From: an uncultured Acidovorax sp.
GTDB lineage: Bacteria; Pseudomonadota; Gammaproteobacteria; Burkholderiales; Burkholderiaceae_C
Direction of reading: 5' to 3'
Length of the DNA stretch: 64,000 nucleotides
NCBI GenBank assembly: GCA_913774955.1
Contig: CAJYKV010000024.1
Coordinates: 124,001-188,000 of the forward strand
Part shown: piece after piece, positions 34,343 through 42,910 of the stretch
Position numbering within the stretch: the stretch's first letter is position 1
How the letters are laid out: every line of letters starts with the position of its first letter
Notes under the pieces: model-generated
What the model was told of the DNA's origin: nothing
Seen by the model: only the letters and a program-made list of their open reading frames with translations
The model's database searches: none
Position numbers and translations under genes: made by a program

Positions 34343-36109
34343 TCAGACCGACGCGTGGCGCTCGTCCAGCGCACCGGGCACGGTGGCACCCTGGGGCTCC
34401 CGGGCGCTCGCCACCGCCACCACGTGGGAGGTCATGGCCACGGCCAGCGCTTCCTCGCCGAGGAACACCTTGCCCACGCCTTCGCTCTCCAGCAGCTCCG
34501 CCTCTTCCTCGTTGTGGGAGCGCACCACCGTCTCGATCGCCGGGTTGAGGGTACGCGCCGTGGCGACGATCTGCCGCACGTCCAGCGTGTCCGGCGTCGC
34601 GATCACCAGCATGTGGGCACGCGCGATGTGCGCCTGGATCAGCACGGCCGGGTCCACCGCATCGCCCGCCACCGCCGCCACGCCGGCCTCGCGCAGCCGC
34701 TCGACGAGTTCGCGGTTCTGTTCGGCGACCACGTAAGGGATGTCGCGGGCCGCCAGCGCCGCGGCGATGCGGCGCCCCACCCGGCCATAACCGACCAGCA
34801 CCACCTGCCGCGCGAGGTAGCGCTGGTGCGTGCTCTGCGGCAGCTCCGCCAGCGGATCGTCGCGCAGCTCCAGCTGCCGCGCCCAGGCCGAGCGCGCCCG
34901 CAGCCAGTCCTGCAGCGGCGCGATCGCGCGGAACAGGATCGGATTGAGCGCGATCGAGATCAGCGCGCCCGCCAGCACGAGGCTCGCACCTTCCGGCGGC
35001 AGCAGCCCGAGCGAGGCGCCCAGGCCCACCAGGATGAACGAGAACTCGCCGATCTGCGCCAGGCTGGCGGACACGGTGAGCGCGGTGTTGAGCGGATAGC
35101 GGAAGGCCAGCACCAGGCCCGCGGCCGCGAAGGTCTTGCCGAAGATGATGATCGCCACCACGGCCGCCACCTGCAGCGGACGCTCCAGCAGCACGCGCGG
35201 ATCGAACAGCATGCCCACCGAGACGAAGAACAGCACCGCGAACGCGTCGCGCAGCGGCAGCGATTCCTGCGCGGCGCGGTGGGCGAACTCCGATTCACGC
35301 ATCACCATGCCCGCGAAGAACGCGCCCAGCGCGAACGACACGCCGAAGAGCGCCGCCGACCCGAACGCGATGCCCACCGCCGCGGCCACCACGCAGAGCG
35401 TGAACAGCTCGCGCGAACCCGTGCGCGCCACCTGCCACAGCAGCCAGGGAAACACCCGCCGCCCCACCAGCAGCATCACGGCCACGAAGCCGCCCACCTG
35501 TGCGAGCGTCCAGGCCAGTGTCTTCCAGAGCGGCGTGTGCGCTGCGGCCTCCGCGGCAGCACCCGATGCAGCGGCTCCGCCGCCGAGCGAATGGGCCAGC
35601 GGCGGCAGCAGCACCAGCACGAGCACCATGGCCAGGTCTTCCACCACCAGCCACCCGACCGCGATGCGGCCGGTATAGGAATCGAGGATGCCGAGCGATT
35701 CCAGCGCCCGCAGCAGCACCACCGTGCTCGCCACCGACAGCGCCAGACCGAACACCAGCGCACCGCCCAGGCCCCAACCCCACCAGCTGGCCAGTCCCAT
35801 GCCCAGCAGCGTGGCGACCGCCATCTGCACGATGGCGCCGGGCAGCGCGATCTTGCGCACCGCCAGCAGATCGCCCAGCGAGAAATGCAGGCCCACGCCG
35901 AACATCAGCAGCATCACGCCGATCTCGGCGAGCTGGCTGGCCATGCCGCCATCGGCGACGAAGCCCGGCGTGTACGGCCCGATCGCCACCCCCGCCAGCA
36001 GGTAGCCCACCAGCGCAGGCAAGCGCAGCCGCGTCGCCAGGAAGCCCAGCAACAGGGCCAGCCCCAGGCCGACGGCAACGGTATGGATGAGTTCTACGCT
36101 ATGGGGCAT
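34343..36109 (-). CDS. KefB/YbaL-type cation:proton antiporter (CPA2)
   Basis: A 588-residue inner-membrane transporter. Residues about 1-390 form twelve or thirteen hydrophobic helices with the CPA2 start LALLLGFLATRLRLPALVGYLLAGVAIGPYTPG. A cytoplasmic TrkA-N (RCK) domain follows with the Rossmann motif VLVGYGRVGRRIAAAL near residue 430 and VVAEQNRELVERLREAG. No TrkA-C domain is clear; the C-terminus is acidic and short. It likely exchanges K+ or Na+ for protons under nucleotide control. The YbaL subgroup is most similar, because the domain order and length agree. Confidence 0.92.
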   Translation of the reverse strand: MPHSVELIHTVAVGLGLALLLGFLATRLRLPALVGYLLAGVAIGPYTPGFVADGGMASQLAEIGVMLLMFGVGLHFSLGDLLAVRKIALPGAIVQMAVATLLGMGLASWWGWGLGGALVFGLALSVASTVVLLRALESLGILDSYTGRIAVGWLVVEDLAMVLVLVLLPPLAHSLGGGAAASGAAAEAAAHTPLWKTLAWTLAQVGGFVAVMLLVGRRVFPWLLWQVARTGSRELFTLCVVAAAVGIAFGSAALFGVSFALGAFFAGMVMRESEFAHRAAQESLPLRDAFAVLFFVSVGMLFDPRVLLERPLQVAAVVAIIIFGKTFAAAGLVLAFRYPLNTALTVSASLAQIGEFSFILVGLGASLGLLPPEGASLVLAGALISIALNPILFRAIAPLQDWLRARSAWARQLELRDDPLAELPQSTHQRYLARQVVLVGYGRVGRRIAAALAARDIPYVVAEQNRELVERLREAGVAAVAGDAVDPAVLIQAHIARAHMLVIATPDTLDVRQIVATARTLNPAIETVVRSHNEEEAELLESEGVGKVFLGEEALAVAMTSHVVAVASAREPQGATVPGALDERHASV

Positions 36110-36276
36110 GTGTCAAAGGAGAAGGCTTTGGCAGCGCTCAGAGCGCGGGAGGGCGGCGATTCCGTTATAACCGCAAAGCAGCCCGGCGGTGACATCATCT
36201 GGACCGTGTGTGCCGGGCCCGCGGCGGCGGCGCGGGTATGATCACGGACCTCGAAGGCGCGGCCTTCGAGCCATGT

Positions 36277-36353
36277 CTGCCCGTAGCTCAACTGGATAGA
36301 GCAATTGCCTTCTAAGCAATAGGTCGGGGGTTCGAGTCCCTCCGGGCAGGCCA
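36277..36353 (+). tRNA. tRNA-Arg (anticodon TCT)
   Basis: The 77-base gene folds into a full cloverleaf: acceptor CTGCCCG with CGGGCAG, D stem GCTC/GAGC, anticodon stem ATTGC/GCAAT with loop CTTCTAA, and T arm GGGGG-TTCGAGT-CCCTC. The anticodon TCT reads AGA. The discriminator is G and CCA is encoded. Confidence 0.96.
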
Positions 36354-36555
36354 CCGGTGCCGTACAAACTTACGGGAACTCACAGTGTGTATCGCCCGCC
36401 CGGCGGTATTCTGCGGCGGCGGGGTCCTGGCTGCCGCCGTGTCCACTCTCGGTGGCGGCGGCTGCCCGTGGGGGCCTAGCCTTCCGGGCGGTCACCCCGC
36501 ACCTTTTCTGCCAGGTTGCCGCAGCGAAACATCGGTCAATTGGCGACAATACCGT

Positions 36556-36975
36556 ATGCGCTTCATACTCGCCGGTCTCGTACTGGCAGCCGTTCCCCTC
36601 TTGTCCCATGCGGACGAGTGGTTCACCGTGTACGGGGATCCGGAGCGCACGGCGCAGGACCTGATACAGATCCGCCCGAATTCCCTGGCCCACCTGGAAG
36701 GGGACCTGCTGAGCGTTGAGGTGCGGATCACGAGGGCTTCGGTGCGCCAAGCCTATGGGGGCGGAACCTATCGCGGCCACTCGAGCAGCGTGGCCGTGGA
36801 CTGCGAAGGCCACAGGGCCTGGTACACGCGCATGAAATTCTACGGAGAGCCCGGCTGGACGGGCCCGGTGACCATGGAGCGCTCGTTCAGGCAGGACGAG
36901 GCTCCCGTGGTCTTCAAAGAGATTCCGGACCAGGCCGATCGGCTGATCCGCGCCGCGTGCCGGCTGCGCCGCTGA
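36556..36975 (+). CDS. Small secreted protein, surface-adhesin E-like
   Basis: A 139-residue protein with a clear Sec signal (MRFILAGLVLAAVPLLSHA) and a mature start DEWFTVYGDPERTAQDLIQ. The mature region alternates beta strands (LLSVEVRITRA, SSSVAVDCEGHRAWYTRMKFY) with two Cys residues that may form a disulfide, ending IRAACRLRR. This pattern fits the small surface-adhesin E-like proteins that are frequent in Betaproteobacteria. The start at 36556 is chosen because it begins the signal peptide, although the frame is open upstream. The true role is unknown. Confidence 0.7.
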   Translation: MRFILAGLVLAAVPLLSHADEWFTVYGDPERTAQDLIQIRPNSLAHLEGDLLSVEVRITRASVRQAYGGGTYRGHSSSVAVDCEGHRAWYTRMKFYGEPGWTGPVTMERSFRQDEAPVVFKEIPDQADRLIRAACRLRR

Positions 36976-37008
36976 GCCGGCCGAAGCGGCTTGGAGCGCC
37001 TGGTGTGG

Positions 37009-37218
37009 TCAGCCCATCCACTGGCGACCGTAGCCGGCGTCCGAGAACTGCGATTGCAGCGACTGGCGGCTGTCCGGGATGTCTTCGACATCGGGGCACG
37101 GGTCCAGGTCGCCCAATTGCGCCTGCCAGCGTGGCAGCTCGCGCTGGCCCATCTGGCGCGCGCGCACGCTTTCGGCAGCATAGAAGGCAGGGCCTCCGGA
37201 ACATGGGACGACGAACAT
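37009..37218 (-). CDS. Small hypothetical protein
   Basis: A 69-residue frame with an excellent AGGAGGT ribosome-binding site five bases before the ATG, which is the main reason to call it. The protein is soluble and polar, with a Gln/Arg-rich helix (RARQMGQRELPRWQAQLG) and an acidic Pro/Asp patch (DLDPCPDVEDIPDS). It has no recognisable family. It is located between the adhesin-like gene and the Gly-rich secreted protein. Confidence 0.55.
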   Translation of the reverse strand: MFVVPCSGGPAFYAAESVRARQMGQRELPRWQAQLGDLDPCPDVEDIPDSRQSLQSQFSDAGYGRQWMG

Positions 37219-37389
37219 GGCGCACCTCCTGGGGAATTTCGAGCTTCGATTAGGCCCTGAGCGAGGCCTCTTGGAGGTGGGAAGGGCGAGGCAGGGTCTG
37301 TAGGAAACCAGCCCATGCGAAGCGGGAGATCGCAGCCGGACGACACGTTCGGGTCGCCCGCCCCCCTCCTCCTCCCTTTTGAAGGACTG

Positions 37390-37869
37390 TCAGCGCCCGG
37401 TGCCGCCACCGCCAGCGCCCGAGCCGCCAGCCCCGCCTCCTGCACCGGAGCCACCGGCGCCCGAGCCCGAGCCCGAGCCGCCGCCCATGCCGCCGGAGCC
37501 GGAACCACCGGCGCCGCCGCCCATGCCGCCGCCGCTGGAGCCCGAGCCGGTCGAGCCGCCGCTGCCACTGCCAGTGCCGCCCGTGCCCGACGTGCCACCG
37601 TTGCCCGTGCCGCCGGTCTGGCCGCCCGTGGCCCGGTCACCGGAGTGGGTGCCCGAGTGCGTGCCGGACCGCTTGGATGCGCCCGTAGCGCGCGGCGACG
37701 GTGTATCGGCCGTGCTGCCGCCCATGGCGCCGCTGGTGGAGCCGCCGGCACCACCGGTGGTGCCGCCCGTCTGGGCCTGCACGAAGGGCGTGGCCAGGAG
37801 CATCGCGCCCGAAATCAGTGCGCCTGCGCAGTACTGCAGGGTCTTGCGCGTTTGAGGAATTCGCTTCAT
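37390..37869 (-). CDS. Secreted Gly/Ser-rich low-complexity protein
   Basis: A 159-residue protein with a signal peptide (TLQYCAGALISGAMLLATPFVQA) and a mature part almost wholly of Gly, Ser and Thr in GGTGG and GSGS units, with one basic segment (SPRATGASKRSGTHSGTHSGD). No fold or enzyme motif is expected. Such proteins may be matrix, surface or filler components. The coding frame is supported by the signal peptide and a GGAGA element upstream of the ATG; the GC-rich repeats alone would not prove expression. Confidence 0.6.
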   Translation of the reverse strand: MKRIPQTRKTLQYCAGALISGAMLLATPFVQAQTGGTTGGAGGSTSGAMGGSTADTPSPRATGASKRSGTHSGTHSGDRATGGQTGGTGNGGTSGTGGTGSGSGGSTGSGSSGGGMGGGAGGSGSGGMGGGSGSGSGAGGSGAGGGAGGSGAGGGGTGR

Positions 37870-38228
37870 GAATGGGTCTCCGTCAGTAGAAAAGTGAGGA
37901 AAGCAGGCCCCGTACCCATGAAGGGATTACGGAGGGGGCGGACCGCGACCCGCTTCCCTGGCCTGGAACCTAGCTTCCTCCCGAACCCTGTCCACGCCGT
38001 GTAGGAGGGGCGGAAGAAGCCTCCTAGGCGGGCGCCCCTCGGGAGCCCTTCGTTTCAGCGCGGATACATCCGTCACGTCGGCTCACCCTCCTCACGCCCG
38101 ACATGGAGGTGTCCTACGGCCCTCCCACCTCAAATTGGGCTACTGACGGAGCGCCCGTGTGCTCCAAGCCCCTGCCCCATTAAACAAATCGTATATATTT
38201 CACATACAAACCACATAAGGACTGGCCG
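37870..38228. other. Divergent intergenic region
   Basis: About 360 bases without a gene separate the Gly-rich protein gene from the ParD-like gene. Most of it has no visible structure. The right end (38181-38210) is strikingly AT-rich for this genome and likely contains the promoter of the ParD-like gene. Confidence 0.55.
38181..38220 (+). promoter_or_regulatory. AT-rich promoter and ribosome-binding site of the ParD-like/map unit
   Basis: The segment holds TATATATTT at 38192-38200 as a possible -10 element and short inverted ends GTAT (38191-38194) and ATAC (38204-38207), an operator-like arrangement that an antitoxin-type DNA-binding protein could use. AAGGA near 38216-38221 is the ribosome-binding site for the ATG at 38229. 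No firm -35 was recognised. Confidence 0.4.
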
Positions 38229-38513
38229 ATGGGCATCGTGAAAATCTCGGACCTGATGCACGAGAACCTGCGCCTGGCGGGCAATGCGCTCAGCCGCTCC
38301 ATCAATGCGCAGGCAGAGCACTGGATGCGCATCGGCATGCTGTCGGAGCTGCACCCGGGGCTCGACCACCAGGATCTGTCCCGGCTGCTGATCCAGGCCG
38401 AGCTCGCGGGCGGCCTGGATCTGGCCACCGCCATGGCCGGACCGGCGGCAGGGAGTGGCGTCCGCCCCGCTGCCATGCCACCGCAACCGCAACCACAGGG
38501 GGCACGCGCATGA
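38229..38513 (+). CDS. ParD-like protein
   Basis: A 94-residue protein. The N-terminal MGIVKISDLMHENLRLAGNALSRSINAQAEHWMRIGML matches ParD-like proteins: a short beta strand followed by a helix-helix DNA-binding unit of the ribbon-helix-helix type. The rest is a tail ending in Pro/Gln-rich sequence. No ParE or RelE toxin is nearby. Instead its stop overlaps the start of a methionine aminopeptidase gene (ATGA), so the two are translated together. Antitoxin function is not demonstrated; it may only be a transcriptional regulator of the pair. Confidence 0.75.
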   Translation: MGIVKISDLMHENLRLAGNALSRSINAQAEHWMRIGMLSELHPGLDHQDLSRLLIQAELAGGLDLATAMAGPAAGSGVRPAAMPPQPQPQGARA

Positions 38514-39301
38514 GGACGGCGGGCGACATTCCCCTGCACTCCGCGGAAGGCATCGCCATGTCGCGCCAGGCCGCCGCGCTGGCCGCGGAAGTGCTCGCCA
38601 TGATCGGCCCGCACGTCGTGCCCGGCGTCAGCACGGACACGCTCGACCGCCTGTGCCACGACCACATCGTGGACATCCAGGGCGCGGTGCCTGCGAACCT
38701 GGGCTACATGGACTATCCGCGGACCATCCTCACCTCGGTGAACCAGGTGGTCTGCCACGGCATTCCCTCCACCGCCACGGTGCTGCGCGAGGGCGACATC
38801 GTGAACATCGACGTCGCCGTGCGCAAGGACGGGTGGTTCGGCGACACCAGCCGCATGTTCTTCGCCGGCACGCCCTCCCCGCTGGCCCGCCGGCTGGTCG
38901 ACACGACCTACGAAGCCTTGCGCGCAGGCATACGCCAGGTACGGCCCGGCGCCACCCTGGGTGACATCGGCCACGCCATCCAGTCGGTCGCCGAGCGGGA
39001 GCACTTCAGCATCGTGCGCGAATACTGCGGCCACGGCATCGGACAGGTCTACCACGACGAGCCCAACGTGCTGCACTACGGCCGCCGCGGTCAAGGCGTG
39101 CGCCTGGAGCCCGGCATGGTCTTCACGATCGAGCCGATGCTGAATGCGGGCCGGCGCGAGACGCGGCAGCTCTCCGACGGCTGGACCGTCGTGACGCGCG
39201 ACGGGTCGCTGTCTGCGCAGTGGGAGCACATGGTGGCGGTGACGCCGGAGGGGTGCGAGGTGCTGACGCGGTGGCCGGACGGGGGGGACGGACTGCAGTA
39301 G
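38510..39301 (+). CDS. map: Type I methionine aminopeptidase
   Basis: A 263-residue metallopeptidase that removes initiator Met. Metal and catalytic residues are in VCHGIPS (His), IVNIDVAVRKDGWFGDTSR (two Asp), CGHGIGQVYHDEP (His), FTIEPML (Glu) and AQWEH (Glu). The length matches type Ia enzymes without the zinc-finger N-terminus. It is probably an additional copy, because the essential map normally lies next to rpsB; here it is coupled to a ParD-like gene. The last dozen residues are a non-conserved tail. Confidence 0.92.
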   Translation: MRTAGDIPLHSAEGIAMSRQAAALAAEVLAMIGPHVVPGVSTDTLDRLCHDHIVDIQGAVPANLGYMDYPRTILTSVNQVVCHGIPSTATVLREGDIVNIDVAVRKDGWFGDTSRMFFAGTPSPLARRLVDTTYEALRAGIRQVRPGATLGDIGHAIQSVAEREHFSIVREYCGHGIGQVYHDEPNVLHYGRRGQGVRLEPGMVFTIEPMLNAGRRETRQLSDGWTVVTRDGSLSAQWEHMVAVTPEGCEVLTRWPDGGDGLQ

Positions 39302-39434
39302 AGAAAGACGAAGCAGGCCGGGTCATGGCCTGCCCACCCGAGGTTGGCAGCAGCCTCACCCTGCCACCGTGCAGGCGCATTGACGGAAAGCGCCCCAGCC
39401 CGTGCCCCGATTCCCACTCCGAGGCCCAAAGACA

Positions 39435-39468
39435 AAAGCCGCTGCAACTTAATAGCTGCAGCGGCTTT
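39435..39468 (-). terminator. Bidirectional intrinsic terminator between map and tRNA-His
   Basis: A perfect 12-base-pair stem (AAAGCCGCTGCA with TGCAGCGGCTTT) surrounds a 10-base loop. On the minus strand it is followed by a T-rich tail, so it ends the tRNA-His transcript. The T residues inside the right arm may also stop map transcripts from the other side. Confidence 0.8.
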
Positions 39469-39475
39469 GCTGATC

Positions 39476-39552
39476 TGGGGTGGCTGATGGGACTCGAACC
39501 CACGACGACAGGAATCACAATCCTGGACTCTACCAACTGAGCTACAGCCACC
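39476..39552 (-). tRNA. tRNA-His (anticodon GTG)
   Basis: The minus-strand gene folds as GTGGCTG/CAGCCAC acceptor with the extra 5' G typical of tRNA-His, D stem GCTC/GAGT, loop TTGTGAT with anticodon GTG, and T arm with TTCGAGT. Discriminator C and an encoded CCA follow. Confidence 0.96.
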
Positions 39553-39603
39553 GTAGCCTCGAATTATAGCCGGATAAAAGCCCCTCCGGCCATGTTCGCT
39601 GCA

Positions 39604-41532
39604 TCAATTTTCGGTGGCGGGGGCTCCATCGCCCGTCGGGCGGGCCACCTTGAACTGGACCTTGAAGCGGTCCTTGAGCAGTTCGTAGTACGCCAGCGCC
39701 TCGGCCTGGGCTTCCGCTTCCGAGACCTGCTGTTGCTGCTGGCGCAGGACGGCCGGGTCGGTCGGGTCGCGCGGAACGAGGCGGTCCACCTTGACGACGG
39801 CATAGCCCTGGGCGCCCAGCGCCACGCCGGTGAAGGCGGGCAGCGTATTGGTGTTGGCCTGCAGGGCGGCGTCCACGATGGGGCGCGGCTGGTTCTCGGG
39901 CTTGTCGCGCGAGACGACCACGGCGGGGCCGAAGCCGGTGGCGCTGGCGGGTGCGGCCTTCCAGGCGGCCAGCTTGGCTTCGCCTTCCTTGCGGGCCATC
40001 TCGGCAGCGCGATCGGCCACGAACAGTTCGCGCACGCGGGCCTTGACTTCGTCGAAGGGCGGCGTGGCGGCGGGCGTGTAGTTCACGATGCGGCCGGCCG
40101 CGAGGGTGCTGGGCGCGATCTCGACGGCTTCGGTGTTGCGCTTGTTCTGCACCGAGTCGGAGGAGAACAGCGCCTCCAGGAAGCGGGCGTTGGCCAGCGG
40201 GCCCTGGGCACCGGGCGCCGCCGTGCGCGTGACGTCCTTGGCCGTCTGCACCTTCAGCTTGAGCTTGTCGGCCACGGGCTGGAGGCTGTCCGCCTGCTCG
40301 TACACGCTGTTGGAGAACACTTCGGCCAGCTCGGCGTATTTGCGCTGCGCCTGCTGCTGCTTGGCCTCGGTTTCGAGCTTGGCGCGCACTTCCTCGAAGG
40401 TCGGCTGCTTGGGCGTCTTGACGTCGTTGAGCTGGATGATGTGGTAGCCGAAGTCGCTTTCCACCACGTCGCTGATGTCGCCCTTCTTCATCGAGAACGC
40501 GGCATCCTCGAACGGCTTGACCATGTCGCCGCGCTTGAAGAAGCCCAGGTCGCCGCCCGAGGGTGCGGAGCCGGTGTCCTGCGAGTTCTTGCGCGCCACG
40601 TCGGCAAACGTGTTCGGCGCCTTGCGCACCTGCTCCAGCAGTTCCTGGGCGCGGGCCTTGGCCTTCTCGCGGTCGGCGGCGGGGGCGTCCTTGGGCGCGT
40701 TGATCAGGATGTGGCTGGCGCGGCGTTCTTCCTTGCCGGCGAGGCGCTCGAGGTTTTCCTTGTAGTAGGTCTTGAGGTCGTCGTCGCTCATCGTGATGCT
40801 GGCGCGCACGGCGTCGAGGTCCAGCACCACGTACTGCACCTCGGCGTGTTCGGGCTGGCGGAACTGCGCTTCGTGGCCCTTGTAGTAGGCCTGCAGTTCG
40901 TCGTCGGTGGGCGTGACCTTGGCAGCGAAGTCCTTGGCGTCGAAGCGGGCCACCTGGATCTCGCGGCGCTGGTAGAGCGCGTCGAGCGCGATGCGCGCGG
41001 GCTCCTGCGCCGCGAAGGCGGAACCGACCACGCCGCCCATCACCTGCGAGAGCGAGAGTTCGCGGCGTACGTTGGATTCGAAGCCCTCGGGCGTGAGGCC
41101 CTGCGAGCCGACGAGCGCGCGGTACGCTTCGGTGTCCAGCGAGCCGTCGGGGCGCTTGAGCGCCGCGATGGCCGGAATGCCCTGCAGCGTGCGGGCCAGT
41201 TGGGCATCGCTCGCCACCAGGTGCATCTTGATGGCGGCGGCCTGCATCACGCGGTCGCGCACCAGACGCTCCAGCGTGGCGTAGCGGGCGCGCGGCGAAT
41301 CCAGCAGCTTGCCGTCGATGGACGGCGACTGCGCGCGGATGCGGTCGGTTTCTGCGCGGTGCGCGTTGTCCCAGTCGTCCTGGGTGATGTCGTGCCCGTC
41401 CACCCGCGCCACCACGGCGCTCTTGCTGGAGAAGTAGTTCCGGTCGATGCCTACCAGCACGAACGACGGAATGATCAGCAAGAACATCACGATCATCACG
41501 ATCTTGGAGTGCTTGCGGATGGATTCGAACAT
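39604..41532 (-). CDS. ppiD: Periplasmic folding chaperone PpiD (SurA-like, PPIC domain)
   Basis: A 642-residue protein anchored in the inner membrane by one helix at about residues 11-27, with most of the protein in the periplasm. A SurA_N-like chaperone region covers roughly 35-200. A parvulin (PPIC) domain covers about 271-372, including RRASHILI, FADVARKNSQDTGSAPSGGDLGFFKRGDMVKPFEDAAF and FGYHIIQL. PpiD assists proteins leaving the Sec translocon. It lies between tRNA-His and tRNA-Val, and near hup, as the neighbouring order in many Betaproteobacteria would suggest. Confidence 0.94.
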   Translation of the reverse strand: MFESIRKHSKIVMIVMFLLIIPSFVLVGIDRNYFSSKSAVVARVDGHDITQDDWDNAHRAETDRIRAQSPSIDGKLLDSPRARYATLERLVRDRVMQAAAIKMHLVASDAQLARTLQGIPAIAALKRPDGSLDTEAYRALVGSQGLTPEGFESNVRRELSLSQVMGGVVGSAFAAQEPARIALDALYQRREIQVARFDAKDFAAKVTPTDDELQAYYKGHEAQFRQPEHAEVQYVVLDLDAVRASITMSDDDLKTYYKENLERLAGKEERRASHILINAPKDAPAADREKAKARAQELLEQVRKAPNTFADVARKNSQDTGSAPSGGDLGFFKRGDMVKPFEDAAFSMKKGDISDVVESDFGYHIIQLNDVKTPKQPTFEEVRAKLETEAKQQQAQRKYAELAEVFSNSVYEQADSLQPVADKLKLKVQTAKDVTRTAAPGAQGPLANARFLEALFSSDSVQNKRNTEAVEIAPSTLAAGRIVNYTPAATPPFDEVKARVRELFVADRAAEMARKEGEAKLAAWKAAPASATGFGPAVVVSRDKPENQPRPIVDAALQANTNTLPAFTGVALGAQGYAVVKVDRLVPRDPTDPAVLRQQQQQVSEAEAQAEALAYYELLKDRFKVQFKVARPTGDGAPATEN

Positions 41533-41595
41533 GGTCTTTGTCTTTCTCAGGGGGCAAAAGAAAAGGCGAACTCTCGTTCGCCTTTTGATCGGTGG

Positions 41596-41671
41596 TGGTG
41601 GGTGCTGACGGGGTCGAACCGCCGACCTACGCCTTGTAAGGGCGCCGCTCTACCAACTGAGCTAAGCACCC
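41596..41671 (-). tRNA. tRNA-Val (anticodon TAC)
   Basis: The 76-base gene has acceptor GGGTGCT/AGCACCC, D stem GCTC/GAGC, anticodon loop CTTACAA with anticodon TAC, T arm with TTCGACC, discriminator A and encoded CCA. It lies 18 bases downstream of the HU gene and probably shares its transcript. Confidence 0.96.
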
Positions 41672-41689
41672 CACCTTGAACCTGTGGCC

Positions 41690-41962
41690 TCAGTTGAGGG
41701 CATCCTTCAATGCCTTGCCGGGGCGGAACTTCGGAACTTTAGCAGCCTTGATCTTAATCGTATCGCCCGTACGGGGATTGCGGCCCGTGCGCGCAGCGCG
41801 CTTGCCCACGGCGAACGTGCCGAAACCGACGAGGGAGACCGTACCGCCCTTCTTCAGCGTCTTCTTCACCGAATCGATCATGGACTCCAGCGCGCGGGCG
41901 GCGGCGGCCTTGGAGATGTCGGCGTTGTTCGCAATTTGCTCAATCAGTTCGGTCTTGTTCAC
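41690..41962 (-). CDS. hupB: DNA-binding protein HU
   Basis: A 90-residue nucleoid protein. The start is a GTG at 41962 with GAGAGG upstream, giving (M)[17 protein letters not shown], the standard HU N-terminus. The body has [28 protein letters not shown], including the Arg-rich arm with the Asn-Pro turn that inserts into the DNA minor groove. It is followed closely by tRNA-Val and then ppiD. A strong promoter is visible upstream. Confidence 0.95.
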   Translation of the reverse strand: MNKTELIEQIANNADISKAAAARALESMIDSVKKTLKKGGTVSLVGFGTFAVGKRAARTGRNPRTGDTIKIKAAKVPKFRPGKALKDALN

Positions 41963-42280
41963 AAGAAGCCTCTCGGGAAAGGGTATGGAGGAAAAGCCTG
42001 GCGCGAATCCGGCCTTCACACGCGCCGGAGCAGCCGCTGCAGCGCGGGGCTCGGGACGGGGCGTGGGAGGTGCTGGCAGGGGCAGATGCCGCTGTGCCAG
42101 ATTAAAGCCATCGACTTTCCGGGTGTCAATACAACGGGCCGCTTTGGGGCGGCGGAAGCTGTGGATTTTAGCTGCAATTCCGGGGGCGCAAGGGGATGCG
42201 CGGGGTTTGCGCAACGCGCGCCGTGACCGCTATCGCAAGCACCCATTGACATGCGGCAGGCCCGCGCCGCCCAGGCCTGC
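41963..42280. other. Intergenic region between pgsA and hupB
   Basis: About 318 bases without a gene. It contains the hupB promoter near its centre-right, which leaves a leader of about 130 bases before the GTG start. The remainder is GC-rich and holds no further recognised element. Confidence 0.6.
42101..42129 (-). promoter_or_regulatory. Sigma-70 promoter of hupB
   Basis: On the minus strand TTGACA (42124-42129) and TTTAAT (42101-42106) are separated by exactly 17 bases. The -35 is perfect and the -10 matches five of six positions. This is the best promoter seen in the window and fits the high expression of HU. Confidence 0.8.
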
Positions 42281-42850
42281 TCACCGCTTGACCCGCGCGC
42301 GGATCTCCGGCAGGGCCTTCTGCAGGTAGTAGACCATCGACCACACCGTGAGCACGGCGGCCAGCCAGATCAGCCAGGTGCCCCAGACGCCCGTGTCGAT
42401 CGCGCCGGCGATGCGGCCGTCGTAGAGCAGGAAGGGGATGGCGACCATCTGCACCGTGGTCTTCAATTTGCCGAGCATGTGCACGGCCACGCTGCGGGAC
42501 GCGCCGATCTGCGCCATCCATTCGCGCAGGGCCGAGATGGCGATCTCGCGGCCGATGATGATGAGGGCCACGAACACGTCGGCCCGCTGCAGGTGCACGA
42601 GCACGAGCAGCGACGCGCAGACGAGGAATTTGTCGGCCACCGGGTCGAGGAAGGCGCCGAAGGAGGAAGTCTGGTTCAGCTTGCGCGCCAGGTAGCCGTC
42701 GAGCCAGTCGGTGGCCGCGAAGACGACGAACATCACCGTGGCGATGAGGTTGCGCGTTGCCGGCTCGAGCGGCGCGTAGAACACGCCCACGATCAAGGGT
42801 ATCGCGACGATGCGCGTCCAGGTCATGATGGTGGGGATGGTCAGGAACAT
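42281..42850 (-). CDS. pgsA: CDP-diacylglycerol-glycerol-3-phosphate 3-phosphatidyltransferase
   Basis: A 189-residue integral membrane enzyme that makes phosphatidylglycerophosphate, the first committed step to phosphatidylglycerol. The CDP-alcohol phosphotransferase signature D-x2-D-G-x2-A-R-x8-G-x3-D-x3-D appears as DWLDGYLARKLNQTSSFGAFLDPVADK near residues 64-90. Four or five hydrophobic helices surround it. It follows uvrC with about 60 bases between them, an order common in proteobacteria. Confidence 0.95.
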   Translation of the reverse strand: MFLTIPTIMTWTRIVAIPLIVGVFYAPLEPATRNLIATVMFVVFAATDWLDGYLARKLNQTSSFGAFLDPVADKFLVCASLLVLVHLQRADVFVALIIIGREIAISALREWMAQIGASRSVAVHMLGKLKTTVQMVAIPFLLYDGRIAGAIDTGVWGTWLIWLAAVLTVWSMVYYLQKALPEIRARVKR

Positions 42851-42910
42851 GGGGCGATTGTGTCATGCCACCGCGGCGTTCCGGCCCATCCGCCGGATGC
42901 CCTTGCGGGC

